A stretch of 14,508 bases of DNA from Campylobacteraceae bacterium (lineage in GTDB: Bacteria > Campylobacterota > Campylobacteria > Campylobacterales > Sulfurovaceae). Positions 1-7,011 of the stretch are shown here, in pieces (within the stretch, counting starts at the first letter, position 1; each line of letters starts with the position of its first letter). The DNA is taken from positions 1-14,508 of the forward strand of contig JALVEV010000054.1 in NCBI GenBank assembly GCA_027030605.1, written 5' to 3'. Under the pieces are notes generated by a model. That model saw nothing but the letters and a program-made list of their open reading frames with translations, was not told where the DNA came from and did no database searches. The translations under genes were made by a program, and so were the position numbers.

Positions 1-762
1 CATAAAGGAGGGAACAGAGAGTTTTGGTTGACTTAATACTACATCTGCCATTGTCTTTAAAGCATAAGGACCAGCCATAGGGGCGGCCATTGTCACACTT
101 AAACCTGTCTGCTCCTCTTCTATCTTTTTAAGTGTTGCCATAGCTGCGTAACCACCCTCAGAATAACCTGTTAAAAAGAGTTGACTATTTAGAGTAATAT
201 TGTTGTCTACTGCAAATTTTTTAACCTGTTTTATAAAATCAACCGTAGAGTTTGCCAAAGAGTCTTTTAAAACAAAAGGGTGATAGTGGCTATTGGAGTC
301 TCCAAACCCAATGTAGTCAGGTTGTAATGTAGCAAAACCACCTAATGATGTTAATATAATAGATGAACCAGCTGGTGTTCCACTACTCTTTGCAATGACA
401 GAGGGAGCCTCTGCGTTAGCAAAAATAGTTCCATGGTCATCAGATACCATAGAGAGTCCTAGTGTAGTTGTTACAACAGAGGGTAATCCTGTAGGAATAA
501 CAAATAATCCTGAGGCTTTTACCTCGTTACCCTCTTCATCTGTTGTGGTATAGGGAATTTTATAGGCTTTATATCCATAAACTGTTTTATTTTCATCAAT
601 TGCCCCTTTACTTAGCAGTGTGGACTTCATCGCTTCAGCTGAGAAATCAACAAGAAGTTCACCTCCCTTAACTAATTCAGTTGAAGGAGCAGATAAATCA
701 CTACCACAACCTATAAATAGTAGAGGAGTCGAAATCACCATTAGCTTTAATATATGTTGCAT
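1..762 (-). CDS. Lipoprotein alpha/beta hydrolase (secretory-lipase-like), 3' end outside window
   Basis: The reading frame starts at an ATG at 762 and stays open for 254 codons to the window edge, so the C-terminus is missing. AGGAG at 768-772 sits 5 bases before the ATG; the ATG at 764-766 is out of frame. Residues 1-19 form a lipoprotein signal ending in LLFIGC, with C19 as the likely lipidated residue (F at -3 is slightly off consensus). The esterase elbow GYSEGG has its nucleophile Ser201, and about 50 residues before it lies DYIGFGDS (149-156), a combination I associate with fungal-type secretory lipases and related bacterial hydrolases. The catalytic Asp and His would lie beyond the window. 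A hydrolase anchored in the cell envelope is well supported; the substrate (lipid, ester or peptide) is not. An extended -10 box at 789-797 suggests its own promoter downstream of nfo. Confidence 0.82.
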   Translation of the reverse strand, partial: MQHILKLMVISTPLLFIGCGSDLSAPSTELVKGGELLVDFSAEAMKSTLLSKGAIDENKTVYGYKAYKIPYTTTDEEGNEVKASGLFVIPTGLPSVVTTTLGLSMVSDDHGTIFANAEAPSVIAKSSGTPAGSSIILTSLGGFATLQPDYIGFGDSNSHYHPFVLKDSLANSTVDFIKQVKKFAVDNNITLNSQLFLTGYSEGGYAAMATLKKIEEEQTGLSVTMAAPMAGPYALKTMADVVLSQPKLSVPSFM

Positions 763-788
763 ACATTCTCCTTTAGTTAGAATAATGT

Positions 789-797
789 ATTATAACA
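789..797 (-). promoter_or_regulatory. Extended -10 promoter for the lipoprotein hydrolase
   Basis: On the minus strand this reads TGTTATAAT, an extended -10 element (TGN plus TATAAT) 26 bases upstream of the ATG at 762, in the 56-base gap after nfo. No clear -35 hexamer is visible, as is usual for Campylobacterota vegetative promoters. It implies the hydrolase can be transcribed independently of nfo. Confidence 0.55.
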
Positions 798-818
798 GCT
801 TACATTTAATAATATATG

Positions 819-1709
819 TTAATTTTCAATAAAATCATACAACGCCTCAATCTCTCTATCCCAAATGGTCTCATCTATCGTCTCTAATACCAAAGGAATA
901 TCGTCCATACGAGGGTCATTCATAATAAACTTAAAAGCATCCCAGCCTATCTCTCCCTCTCCTAATGAGTGGTGACGGTCTACACGGCTTCCAAGCTTTG
1001 GTTTAGAGTCATTAATGTGCATTCCTGCTAGATACTCAAACCCTACAATGCGTTCAAACTCATCCATTGTTTTCTCATAAGCCTCTCGTGTTCTTAGGTC
1101 ATAACCTCCAGTAAAAGTATGACAAGTATCTAAACAGACACCTACGCGACTTTTATCTTCAACTTTGTTAATAATATGTGCTAAGTGTTCAAACTTATAG
1201 CCAAGATTTGTACCCTGCCCTGCTGTATTTTCAATAACTAGCTTTACATTAGAGCCTTTAGTAGCTTCAATGGCAAGATTTAGAGATTCAGCTATAACAT
1301 CCAAACAGTTTAACTCTGCCTCCATAATTTTATCATCATAATCAGGGTCTCTTTTTCCTACTTTGACCAAGTGGCTTCCAGGATGAAAATTAAGAAGCTC
1401 TAAACCAAGCTGTTCACAACGCTCTAACTCATCTATAAAAGCTTCCCGAGACTTCTCTAACTTTTCAACCTCTGGATGTCCTAAGTTGATTAGATAACTA
1501 TCATGAGGCAAAACATGTTTAGGTAAAATACCCGATTTTTCAAGATTGGCTTTAAAGCTCTCTATCATCTTCTCCTCTAAAGGCTTAGCAACCCACTGTC
1601 GTTGGTTTTTAGTAAAGAGAGCAAACGCTTTTGCTCCTATCTTCATCGCATTTAGAGGGGCATTGTCCACTCCACCACTAGCACTTACATGAGCTCCTAC
1701 AAACTTCAT
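819..1709 (-). CDS. nfo: Endonuclease IV (AP endonuclease)
   Basis: Nfo cleaves the phosphodiester 5' of abasic sites in base excision repair and has a three-metal (Zn) TIM-barrel active site. The 296-residue protein begins [13 protein letters not shown], as in E. coli Nfo. All nine metal ligands of the family can be placed: H69, H109, E160, D194, H197, H231, D244, H246 and E276. From E160 onward they are offset by exactly 15 from the E. coli numbering because of a small insertion around residues 115-135. The motifs [27 protein letters not shown] and [13 protein letters not shown] are present. The ATG directly abuts the TAA of the upstream lipoprotein gene (TAAATG), so the two are surely co-transcribed and probably translationally coupled; the only ribosome-binding purines (AAAAGAG) lie inside the upstream gene. 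Confidence 0.97.
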   Translation of the reverse strand: MKFVGAHVSASGGVDNAPLNAMKIGAKAFALFTKNQRQWVAKPLEEKMIESFKANLEKSGILPKHVLPHDSYLINLGHPEVEKLEKSREAFIDELERCEQLGLELLNFHPGSHLVKVGKRDPDYDDKIMEAELNCLDVIAESLNLAIEATKGSNVKLVIENTAGQGTNLGYKFEHLAHIINKVEDKSRVGVCLDTCHTFTGGYDLRTREAYEKTMDEFERIVGFEYLAGMHINDSKPKLGSRVDRHHSLGEGEIGWDAFKFIMNDPRMDDIPLVLETIDETIWDREIEALYDFIEN

Positions 1710-2195
1710 TTACTCTTTTCTCACTTTTATTAAGATTTTATTGAGCTTGTCACGAAAGACACGCTCTTTTTGATTAACACGGTAAGATATATCATAAAGA
1801 TTCTCTTTTGTCAATTTTTGAGAAAATGAACCATCTTTATCTCTCTTCATATTTTCACCTTTAAATATTGGCTCTCCTCTAAAGATATTCTCTAACAAAT
1901 CTTTGTCGTAAGCCCCATTTAAAACTTGCTCATTAAATGTCTGTTTCTCCATACACTTAAAAGTAGACATACAGATATTTAACCCACCAATCTCTAACTG
2001 TAGTAGAGGTTGTCCTGCACCATAAATCTCAACTTTAACATCAGTAGGAGAGGCTGTAATAAATCCCATATCAGCATATCTAATCTTTGGTGTCTTAAGT
2101 ACAATAAATGCACTCTCCTCTTTTTTAGGTTTTATACCTACACAAGCATTAAATAGACTCAAAATAGCTAAAGTTAAAATCGTTCGTTTTATCAT
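1710..2195 (-). CDS. Small conserved-type lipoprotein upstream of nfo, function unknown
   Basis: A 161-residue protein with a lipoprotein signal: the basic start MIKR, a hydrophobic stretch, then LFNAC with C18 as the lipidation site. The mature part is basic at its C-terminus (ending KILIKVRKE) and holds two cysteines in NICMSTFKCM, which could form a disulfide in the periplasm. No known domain is recognised. AAAGGA lies 6 bases before the ATG and an extended -10 lies just upstream, so this is the first gene of a two-gene operon with nfo, to which it is joined by a zero-gap TAAATG junction. The pairing with a DNA repair enzyme does not by itself suggest a repair role, because the protein is exported. 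Gene and lipoprotein nature are well supported; the role is unknown. Confidence 0.8.
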   Translation of the reverse strand: MIKRTILTLAILSLFNACVGIKPKKEESAFIVLKTPKIRYADMGFITASPTDVKVEIYGAGQPLLQLEIGGLNICMSTFKCMEKQTFNEQVLNGAYDKDLLENIFRGEPIFKGENMKRDKDGSFSQKLTKENLYDISYRVNQKERVFRDKLNKILIKVRKE

Positions 2196-2214
2196 AAAAA
2201 ATCCTTTTTCAAGA

Positions 2215-2223
2215 ATTATATCA
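2215..2223 (-). promoter_or_regulatory. Extended -10 promoter for lipoprotein-nfo operon
   Basis: The minus strand reads TGATATAAT, an extended -10 box 19 bases upstream of the ATG at 2195. A second TATAAT occurs 12 bases further upstream on the same strand (2227-2232). The expected start site leaves a short leader that still includes the AAAGGA ribosome binding site. Confidence 0.55.
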
Positions 2224-2262
2224 AATATTATATTTTTTAAGAATAATTTAAGAGAGTTTAGC

Positions 2263-2268
2263 TATAAT
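2263..2268 (+). promoter_or_regulatory. -10 box of the tRNA-Glu promoter
   Basis: A perfect TATAAT, preceded by AGC rather than TGN, lies 21 bases before the first tRNA-Glu gene. Together with the divergent promoter at 2215-2232 it makes this 94-base gap a bidirectional promoter region. Confidence 0.6.
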
Positions 2269-2289
2269 TTCGTCCATAAGTTATTAAAT

Positions 2290-2364
2290 GGCCCCTTCGT
2301 CTAGCGGTTAGGATCCATGGTTTTCATCCATGTTACAGGAGTTCGAGTCTCCTAGGGGTCACCA
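2290..2364 (+). tRNA. tRNA-Glu (anticodon TTC), copy 1
   Basis: The 75-base gene folds as a full cloverleaf. The acceptor stem pairs GGCCCCT with AGGGGTC (one G-U), the anticodon stem pairs CATGG with CCATG around the loop TTTTCAT, and the T-arm has GGAG/CTCC around TTCGAGT. The anticodon TTC is at 2323-2325, reading GAA/GAG. The discriminator A and 3' CCA are encoded. Core sequence (CCCCTTCGTCTAG) matches bacterial tRNA-Glu. Besides translation, glutamyl-tRNA feeds tetrapyrrole synthesis in this lineage through the C5 pathway (family knowledge). Confidence 0.97.
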
Positions 2365-2397
2365 TTTCATAGCTTATCTCCTTTTTAAAAATTTAGT

Positions 2398-2472
2398 GGC
2401 CCCTTCGTCTAGCGGTTAGGATCCATGGTTTTCATCCATGTTACAGGAGTTCGAGTCTCCTAGGGGTCACCA
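2398..2472 (+). tRNA. tRNA-Glu (anticodon TTC), copy 2
   Basis: This is an identical 75-base copy of the tRNA-Glu gene at 2290-2364, offset by 108 bases, with its anticodon at 2431-2433 and an encoded CCA. The 33-base spacer shows no promoter of its own, so both are probably processed from one transcript. The copy ends 23 bases before the stop of the convergent membrane-protein gene. Confidence 0.97.
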
Positions 2473-2495
2473 CTAAATTATCAACCTTCATATAA

Positions 2496-2738
2496 TTAAT
2501 CATCTTTAGGATAATCTTTTTGTCTCTCATAAACATGTACTGTTTTTAATACTGAATAGCTCACAACCATAACAAAAAGCACAATACTCCAAACACTCCA
2601 CTCTAAAATATTAAAATTTAACTGAACCAATGTTAAAACAAGCCATGCGACTGTAACCTCAGCTATAAAATAGATTATAGGAATAAATACCCGTTTACGT
2701 CTTCGTTCACCTGTTCGAATCTCGTTATCTTGATACAT
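2496..2738 (-). CDS. Small two-helix inner-membrane protein, unknown function
   Basis: An 80-residue protein with a basic N-terminal patch (RRRKR, residues 12-16), then two hydrophobic helices at about 17-38 and 44-66, and a charged tail ending KDYPKDD. By the positive-inside rule both ends should face the cytoplasm. I recognise no family. Its ATG immediately follows the TAA of the large lipoprotein gene (TAAATG), which argues for translational coupling and a shared task at the envelope. It converges on the tRNA-Glu pair. Confidence 0.72.
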   Translation of the reverse strand: MYQDNEIRTGERRRKRVFIPIIYFIAEVTVAWLVLTLVQLNFNILEWSVWSIVLFVMVVSYSVLKTVHVYERQKDYPKDD

Positions 2739-4436
2739 TTAAAATAGTCTCCGTATATTTTCTGAACACTCTTGAACCATATTTCCATTAAGTATCTCTT
2801 TCATTCGACGTTTACTAATAAAACGATTCTCTCTATCAATAAGCATCTTCTCTATCTTTAAAGTTCCCTTTGAGGTTAATTTATAGAAAATTATATCAAC
2901 TTCATTTTGCTTATTAACTGAAATTGCCATATAGTCATACTTGATACCATGAGCATAATTTGGATGAATTAGATAATCTTGAACCGTTAATTGACCTAAA
3001 TTTCCACTCTTTAACTGAATTTTAATACCTCTTTGAAGTGCTGTATAGCAACCATAATCTTTTACATTTGTCTCTCGCTCATATCGCTGTTGTAACTCTA
3101 TGAATGTAAGAACTTCTCCTGTAGTTAGTTTTATCTCACTATTAGGAGTAAACATTTCAGGCAAATAGCTACCTGTTGCCACAGGTCTAAAGAAATTTTC
3201 TATACCCTGTATAGCAACTAGATAAGCTAACTGCTCTTGGCGAAGTCGTTCAGCCTCTTCACGCTGTTTAGCTTCTAACTCCTCTTGAACTTTTATAGCC
3301 TCTTGTGCTTGATACATTAATCTATAATACTCTATATTGGTAACTTTCAACTCATTGAGTAGTCCCAGTAGTGGATTTCGTTTATCATTTAAAATCTTTA
3401 CAGTATCTTTGAGAAGAGGAAGATTTTTACTCTTAATAGCTTGAACTAATCTACGATACAGATTACTCTCACGCAGAGCAAGTGTTAAAATTAAAGCTCT
3501 ATCAAAACGAGTAAAGCGATTCATAAGTTGAGTATTAAGAGAAGAGAGTGCTTCAACCACATACTCATCTGCCACCTGCTTAAAGTTCTCAACTAATACT
3601 TTAATTGGAATCTTTCTTTCAGGTAGTATATACTCCATTAAATCAACAACTCTAGGGTCACTACTGTTATAGACAAATCTAAAGTTAGGAGTACCATTTA
3701 TAGTATCTACAGTCGTTAAAGTAGAGCGATACTTAGGTTTTATAAGAATATATCCTAACTCTTTTCTCTTCCCATCTTTTGGAACATAAAGCTTTACTTT
3801 CAAGTTAGCAACTTTTGTTGTAAAGTCTCTATTTTTTGTTCCATCAATATCACCATTTTTAAAAGACTCATCTAAAAGATTTAAGTAGTTTTGTGTCACT
3901 GGGTCTTTAATAATATTGTTGGCTCTCATTAAAAAGGTAGCTGTACGAGGAACAAAGAGAGAAACCACATCTATCAAAACACCCAATTCTCGTACAGGAA
4001 CTGTTGTTGCTGCCTCATTTTTTTGTAAAACTTTAAGAGATAGCTTATCTGTATCACTGACAATAAATGGCTCCTCATTAATAAAATTTGTACTTTTATG
4101 AATACATGAGATATTACTTGAATCATCATTAAGTAAAAACCATATAGGGTACTTTCCTACTCTACTCTGTTTAGTTCGTTCATTGGTTACTTTTATATAG
4201 GTCTCAGTCGAGAACTTATCATCAGCTAAATAACTTCTTTGGTCATCACAATACTGCCTAATAGGATAGCGTTTATTATCATAATACTCTTGAGTAAAAG
4301 AGATATAGTAGTCTCTATGTTTTAGTGGAGTAGTGCTACGCTCTTGTAAATTTATCTCTCCAATATTAATCTGATGCTCATGTGCACAACCTGAAAATAG
4401 TAAAACTCCAACCAATCCATATATATACTTTTTCAT
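2739..4436 (-). CDS. Large lipoprotein with central coiled coil, unknown function
   Basis: From the ATG at 4436 this encodes 565 residues. They begin with a lipoprotein signal (MKKYIYG, hydrophobic core, LFSGC) with C17 as the lipidated cysteine. A longer reading frame opens at an ATG at 4475, but that would put 13 polar residues before the signal, and that ATG lies in an extended -10 box (4466-4474), so the inner start is preferred; GGGAG lies 10 bases upstream. The N-terminal third is beta-rich and includes several cysteines. The middle is helical, with a charged coiled coil at about 377-406 (QEELEAKQREEAERLRQEQ), and the C-terminal 150 residues return to mixed structure. No domain is recognised. 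The coupled downstream gene encodes a small membrane protein, so the two may form an envelope complex (inference). Confidence 0.8.
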   Translation of the reverse strand: MKKYIYGLVGVLLFSGCAHEHQINIGEINLQERSTTPLKHRDYYISFTQEYYDNKRYPIRQYCDDQRSYLADDKFSTETYIKVTNERTKQSRVGKYPIWFLLNDDSSNISCIHKSTNFINEEPFIVSDTDKLSLKVLQKNEAATTVPVRELGVLIDVVSLFVPRTATFLMRANNIIKDPVTQNYLNLLDESFKNGDIDGTKNRDFTTKVANLKVKLYVPKDGKRKELGYILIKPKYRSTLTTVDTINGTPNFRFVYNSSDPRVVDLMEYILPERKIPIKVLVENFKQVADEYVVEALSSLNTQLMNRFTRFDRALILTLALRESNLYRRLVQAIKSKNLPLLKDTVKILNDKRNPLLGLLNELKVTNIEYYRLMYQAQEAIKVQEELEAKQREEAERLRQEQLAYLVAIQGIENFFRPVATGSYLPEMFTPNSEIKLTTGEVLTFIELQQRYERETNVKDYGCYTALQRGIKIQLKSGNLGQLTVQDYLIHPNYAHGIKYDYMAISVNKQNEVDIIFYKLTSKGTLKIEKMLIDRENRFISKRRMKEILNGNMVQECSENIRRLF

Positions 4437-4465
4437 CCTTATGACACTCCCATGACATTTGCTAT

Positions 4466-4474
4466 ATTGTAACA
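4466..4474 (-). promoter_or_regulatory. Extended -10 promoter for the large lipoprotein operon
   Basis: The minus strand reads TGTTACAAT, an extended -10 (5 of 6 matches to TATAAT) 29 bases upstream of the chosen ATG at 4436. Its TG is the TG of the alternative ATG at 4475, so that upstream start would not be contained in the mRNA. Confidence 0.45.
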
Positions 4475-4532
4475 TAATTTCAAAATAATAAAAAATATGT
4501 TAAATATTCTATCTAAAACGCTACTATTATTC

Positions 4533-4541
4533 TGCTATAAT
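4533..4541 (+). promoter_or_regulatory. Extended -10 promoter for the DUF3817 gene
   Basis: CTGCTATAAT contains TGC followed by a perfect TATAAT (4536-4541), 25 bases before the ATG at 4567. It is divergent to the promoter at 4466-4474, with about 60 bases between them. Confidence 0.6.
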
Positions 4542-4566
4542 CCTTAAAAATTAAAGGATATTTTTT

Positions 4567-4854
4567 ATGTCAGAATTAAATAAATTTCGTATTATTAACA
4601 AAATTGAGGGCTACTCCTACCTCATTTTACTCTTTGTTGCCATGCCTCTTAAATACTATGCAGGGATTCCAATGGCTACCAAAATTGTTGGTATGACTCA
4701 TGGTCTTTTAGTATTTGCATTTATCTATCAACTTATTTCAGCCTCCGAAGAAGTACCCTTTTCAACTAAGGAGATGATGACTTTAGGTATCGCTTCACTT
4801 ATACCTTTTGGTAGTTTCTATAACGATAAATTGTGTGCTAACAAAGAGAAATAA
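4567..4854 (+). CDS. DUF3817 family integral membrane protein
   Basis: A 95-residue protein with about three hydrophobic helices (residues 15-31, 40-58 and 68-84). It carries features I associate with the DUF3817 family: the glutamate in KIEGYSYL, the stretch AMPLKYYAGIPMATKIVGMTHG (too long to be chance, split here as AMPLKYYAG and KIVGMTHG), and the closing PFGSFYNDK. The family is widespread in bacteria and has no assigned biochemical function that I know of. AAAGGA lies 7 bases before the ATG. It is followed after 85 bases by maeB, which has its own likely promoter, so the two need not be co-transcribed. Confidence 0.85.
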   Translation: MSELNKFRIINKIEGYSYLILLFVAMPLKYYAGIPMATKIVGMTHGLLVFAFIYQLISASEEVPFSTKEMMTLGIASLIPFGSFYNDKLCANKEK

Positions 4855-4900
4855 TAAGAAATCATAATTAGTATAAATCAAGAGTAATATCCTTAACTTA

Positions 4901-4909
4901 TGTTAGAAT
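4901..4909 (+). promoter_or_regulatory. Extended -10 promoter for maeB
   Basis: TGTTAGAAT is an extended -10 (5 of 6 to TATAAT) ending 30 bases before the GTG start of the malic enzyme gene. No -35 is evident. Confidence 0.45.
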
Positions 4910-4939
4910 TCCGTTTCTAAAAAATTTAAGGAAAATATT

Positions 4940-6229
4940 GTGGAAAAATTCAAAAGTGACTGTTTAGAGTATCATCTTAACGGAAAAACTGCTACCGAAA
5001 TTACCAAACCCTGCAAAACACAACAAGAACTCTCAATGGCATATACACCAGGAGTAGCTTACCCATGTTTAGAGATTGCCGAAGACCCATCTTTAGCATA
5101 TAAATATACCAACAAAGGTAACACTGTTGCTGTTATCTCAAATGGAACAGCCGTTTTAGGATTAGGAGATATTGGAGGATTGGCAGGAAAACCTGTAATG
5201 GAAGGAAAAGCTGTTCTCTTTAAATCATTTGCCAATGTCGATGCTGTTGATGTTATTTTAAATATTCATGATGTAGATGCGATTGTAGATACCTGTGTAG
5301 CTATTTCAGATACTTATGGAGGAATTAACCTAGAAGATATTAAAGCTCCTGAATGTTTTGAGATTGAGCGTAAACTTCAAGAGCGTGTAAACATTCCTGT
5401 CATGCATGATGACCAACATGGAACAGCTATCATTACTTCAGCAGGGCTACTCAATGCACTTGAACTAGCCGATAAGAAGATTGAAGAGGCAAAAATTGTC
5501 ATTATTGGTGCAGGAGCTGCAGGTATTGCCTCTGCAAAGATGTACCGTAACTTAGGAGCGAAACATATTGTAATGCTTGACTCAAAAGGGGTTATTCATT
5601 CAGGAAGAGATGACTTAAACCAGTACAAAAAAGAGTTTGCTATTGAGACTGAGGATAGAACTATTGAAGATGCTCTTAAAAATGCTGATATGATGTTAGG
5701 ACTCTCAAAAGGAAATACCGTTACCCCTGAAATGGTTAAACCTATGGCACACAATGCTATTATCTTTGCTTGTGCTAACCCTACTCCAGAAATTACACCA
5801 GACAGAGTTGAATCGGTACGACCAGATATCATTGTCGGAACAGGTCGTTCAGATTTTCCAAACCAAGTCAATAATGTTTTAGGATTCCCTTTTATCTTTA
5901 GAGGAGCTTTAGATGTGGGAGCGAAAAAGATTACTGAAAATATGAAAATAGCAGCAGCAAAAGCCCTTGCAGCCTTAGCTAAAGAGCCTGTACCCTACTA
6001 TGTAAAAGCTGCCTATAATGACCCAGATTTAACTTATGGACGTAAACATATCATTCCTACACCATTTTCAAAAGAGGCTCTTGTTTGGGTTGCCTCTGCT
6101 GTAGCCCAAGCAGCCTTTGAAGATGGAGTAACAGACCTTAAAAGTTGTAATACTGAAGAGTACAAAGAGAAATTACGTAAAATGATTTATGTTGACCATT
6201 CAGAAGATTCTCATCTACAAAAGGTGTAA
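4940..6229 (+). CDS. maeB: Malic enzyme, short form (oxaloacetate-decarboxylating, probably NADP)
   Basis: The enzyme converts malate to pyruvate and CO2 with reduction of NAD(P), linking the citric acid cycle to pyruvate and supplying NADPH. At 429 residues it has only the malic N-terminal and NAD-binding domains; the phosphotransacetylase-like C-terminal domain of the roughly 760-residue E. coli MaeB is absent, as in many short bacterial forms. The catalytic tyrosine is Y35 (SMAYTPGVA). Lysines K84 and K90 lie in [16 protein letters not shown], metal ligands E132/D133 in LEDIKAP and D157/D158 in MHDDQHGTA. The Rossmann glycine motif GAGAAG is at 190-195. The start is GTG at 4940 with AAGGA 6 bases upstream. 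yfiH follows after 6 bases, so they form an operon. Cofactor preference (NADP versus NAD) is not decided by the sequence. Confidence 0.93.
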   Translation: MEKFKSDCLEYHLNGKTATEITKPCKTQQELSMAYTPGVAYPCLEIAEDPSLAYKYTNKGNTVAVISNGTAVLGLGDIGGLAGKPVMEGKAVLFKSFANVDAVDVILNIHDVDAIVDTCVAISDTYGGINLEDIKAPECFEIERKLQERVNIPVMHDDQHGTAIITSAGLLNALELADKKIEEAKIVIIGAGAAGIASAKMYRNLGAKHIVMLDSKGVIHSGRDDLNQYKKEFAIETEDRTIEDALKNADMMLGLSKGNTVTPEMVKPMAHNAIIFACANPTPEITPDRVESVRPDIIVGTGRSDFPNQVNNVLGFPFIFRGALDVGAKKITENMKIAAAKALAALAKEPVPYYVKAAYNDPDLTYGRKHIIPTPFSKEALVWVASAVAQAAFEDGVTDLKSCNTEEYKEKLRKMIYVDHSEDSHLQKV

Positions 6230-6235
6230 TCTCTT

Positions 6236-6988
6236 ATGCACAATAGCTATACCTTTAAAAATCTTAGTAAATATCGTATGTGTCACCACTTGGTGACACA
6301 AAAAGAGCCAACAGCTCCCTACTCTTTTTCTTTAGCTCTACATACCCAAGAGGAGCCAAGTCAGATTCTTCAAAACAGAAACTTTTTAAAAGAGATTTTT
6401 CCCACTATGAGCTTTATAGTCGCAAACCAAACCCACTCTTCAAATATTCATATTGTTACTAAAAACCAAGAGAGAGGTTGGGAAAAAGTAGAAGAAGCTA
6501 TTGAAGATTGTGATGCACTCATTACCAACCGACCAAATATTATGCTAACTATCTTAACTGCCGATTGTGTACCTATTTTACTGCTTGACCCAAAACAAAA
6601 AGTGGTCTCTGCCATTCATGCAGGATGGAAAGGAACTAAGCAAGAGATTGTTTTTAAAAGTGTAGAGAAGATGAAAGAGGAGTTTAACTCAAATCCGAAG
6701 AACATCATAGCAGGAGTTGCCCCCTCTATTGGAAAGTGCTGTTACGAAGTCGATTGGAACGTAGCTCAACATTTTGAAAATATAGAAAATGCTTATAATA
6801 AAATAGGTGAAAAATATAGGTTAGACCTACCCCATATTAACAAGAGTCAACTTATGAAAGCTGGGCTAAAAGAAGAAAATATTGAACTCTCAAATATCTG
6901 TACAGCTTGTGAGGTTGAACACTACTTCTCTTATCGTAAAGAGCAAGGGTGTTCTGGTCGATTTATGAGTATGATAGGGATGATATAG
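6236..6988 (+). CDS. yfiH: YfiH/YlmD-type protein (laccase-domain, purine nucleoside phosphorylase-like)
   Basis: A 250-residue member of the Cu-oxidase_4 (PF02578) family, historically called polyphenol oxidase or laccase-domain protein. Members such as YlmD/LACC1 act on purine nucleosides (phosphorolysis or deamination), and E. coli YfiH has been linked to peptidoglycan quality control. The three conserved metal ligands are H67 in NQTHSSNIH, C111 in TADCVPILL and H128 in IHAGWKGT. The second motif APSIGKCCYEV and the closing YRKEQGCSGRFMSMIG are also present. Start ATG is 6 bases after the maeB stop, with AAGGTG inside the maeB end as the ribosome binding site, so it is expressed from the maeB transcript. 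It converges on dnaG with only 23 bases between the stops and no obvious terminator hairpin. Confidence 0.9.
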   Translation: MHNSYTFKNLSKYRMCHHLVTQKEPTAPYSFSLALHTQEEPSQILQNRNFLKEIFPTMSFIVANQTHSSNIHIVTKNQERGWEKVEEAIEDCDALITNRPNIMLTILTADCVPILLLDPKQKVVSAIHAGWKGTKQEIVFKSVEKMKEEFNSNPKNIIAGVAPSIGKCCYEVDWNVAQHFENIENAYNKIGEKYRLDLPHINKSQLMKAGLKEENIELSNICTACEVEHYFSYRKEQGCSGRFMSMIGMI

Positions 6989-7011
6989 ATAATTTTATAT
7001 TTTGTAAAAAC

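Larger units (their letters stand above)
2290..2472 (+). repeat. Tandem duplication of tRNA-Glu
   Basis: Two perfect 75-base copies are separated by 33 bases of unrelated AT-rich spacer. The flanks are not repeated beyond the genes (only a shared TG just before each), so the duplication is either old or kept identical by gene conversion. Confidence 0.9.

Noticed and set aside
620..832. 70-codon plus-strand frame over the hydrolase start
   Set aside because: It lies opposite the signal-peptide region of the lipoprotein hydrolase, has no ribosome binding site and reads as low-information sequence.
2290..2472. Tandem repeats considered as a CRISPR or attachment-site array
   Set aside because: The repeated unit is a complete tRNA-Glu gene with all cloverleaf stems; no integrase or truncated tRNA end is nearby.
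5596..5871. 91-codon minus-strand frame inside maeB
   Set aside because: It is antisense to the NAD-binding domain of a clearly real malic enzyme; no start signal and no recognisable protein.
6989..7011. Possible bidirectional terminator between yfiH and dnaG
   Set aside because: The 23-base gap is AT-rich but has no inverted repeat able to form a stem.
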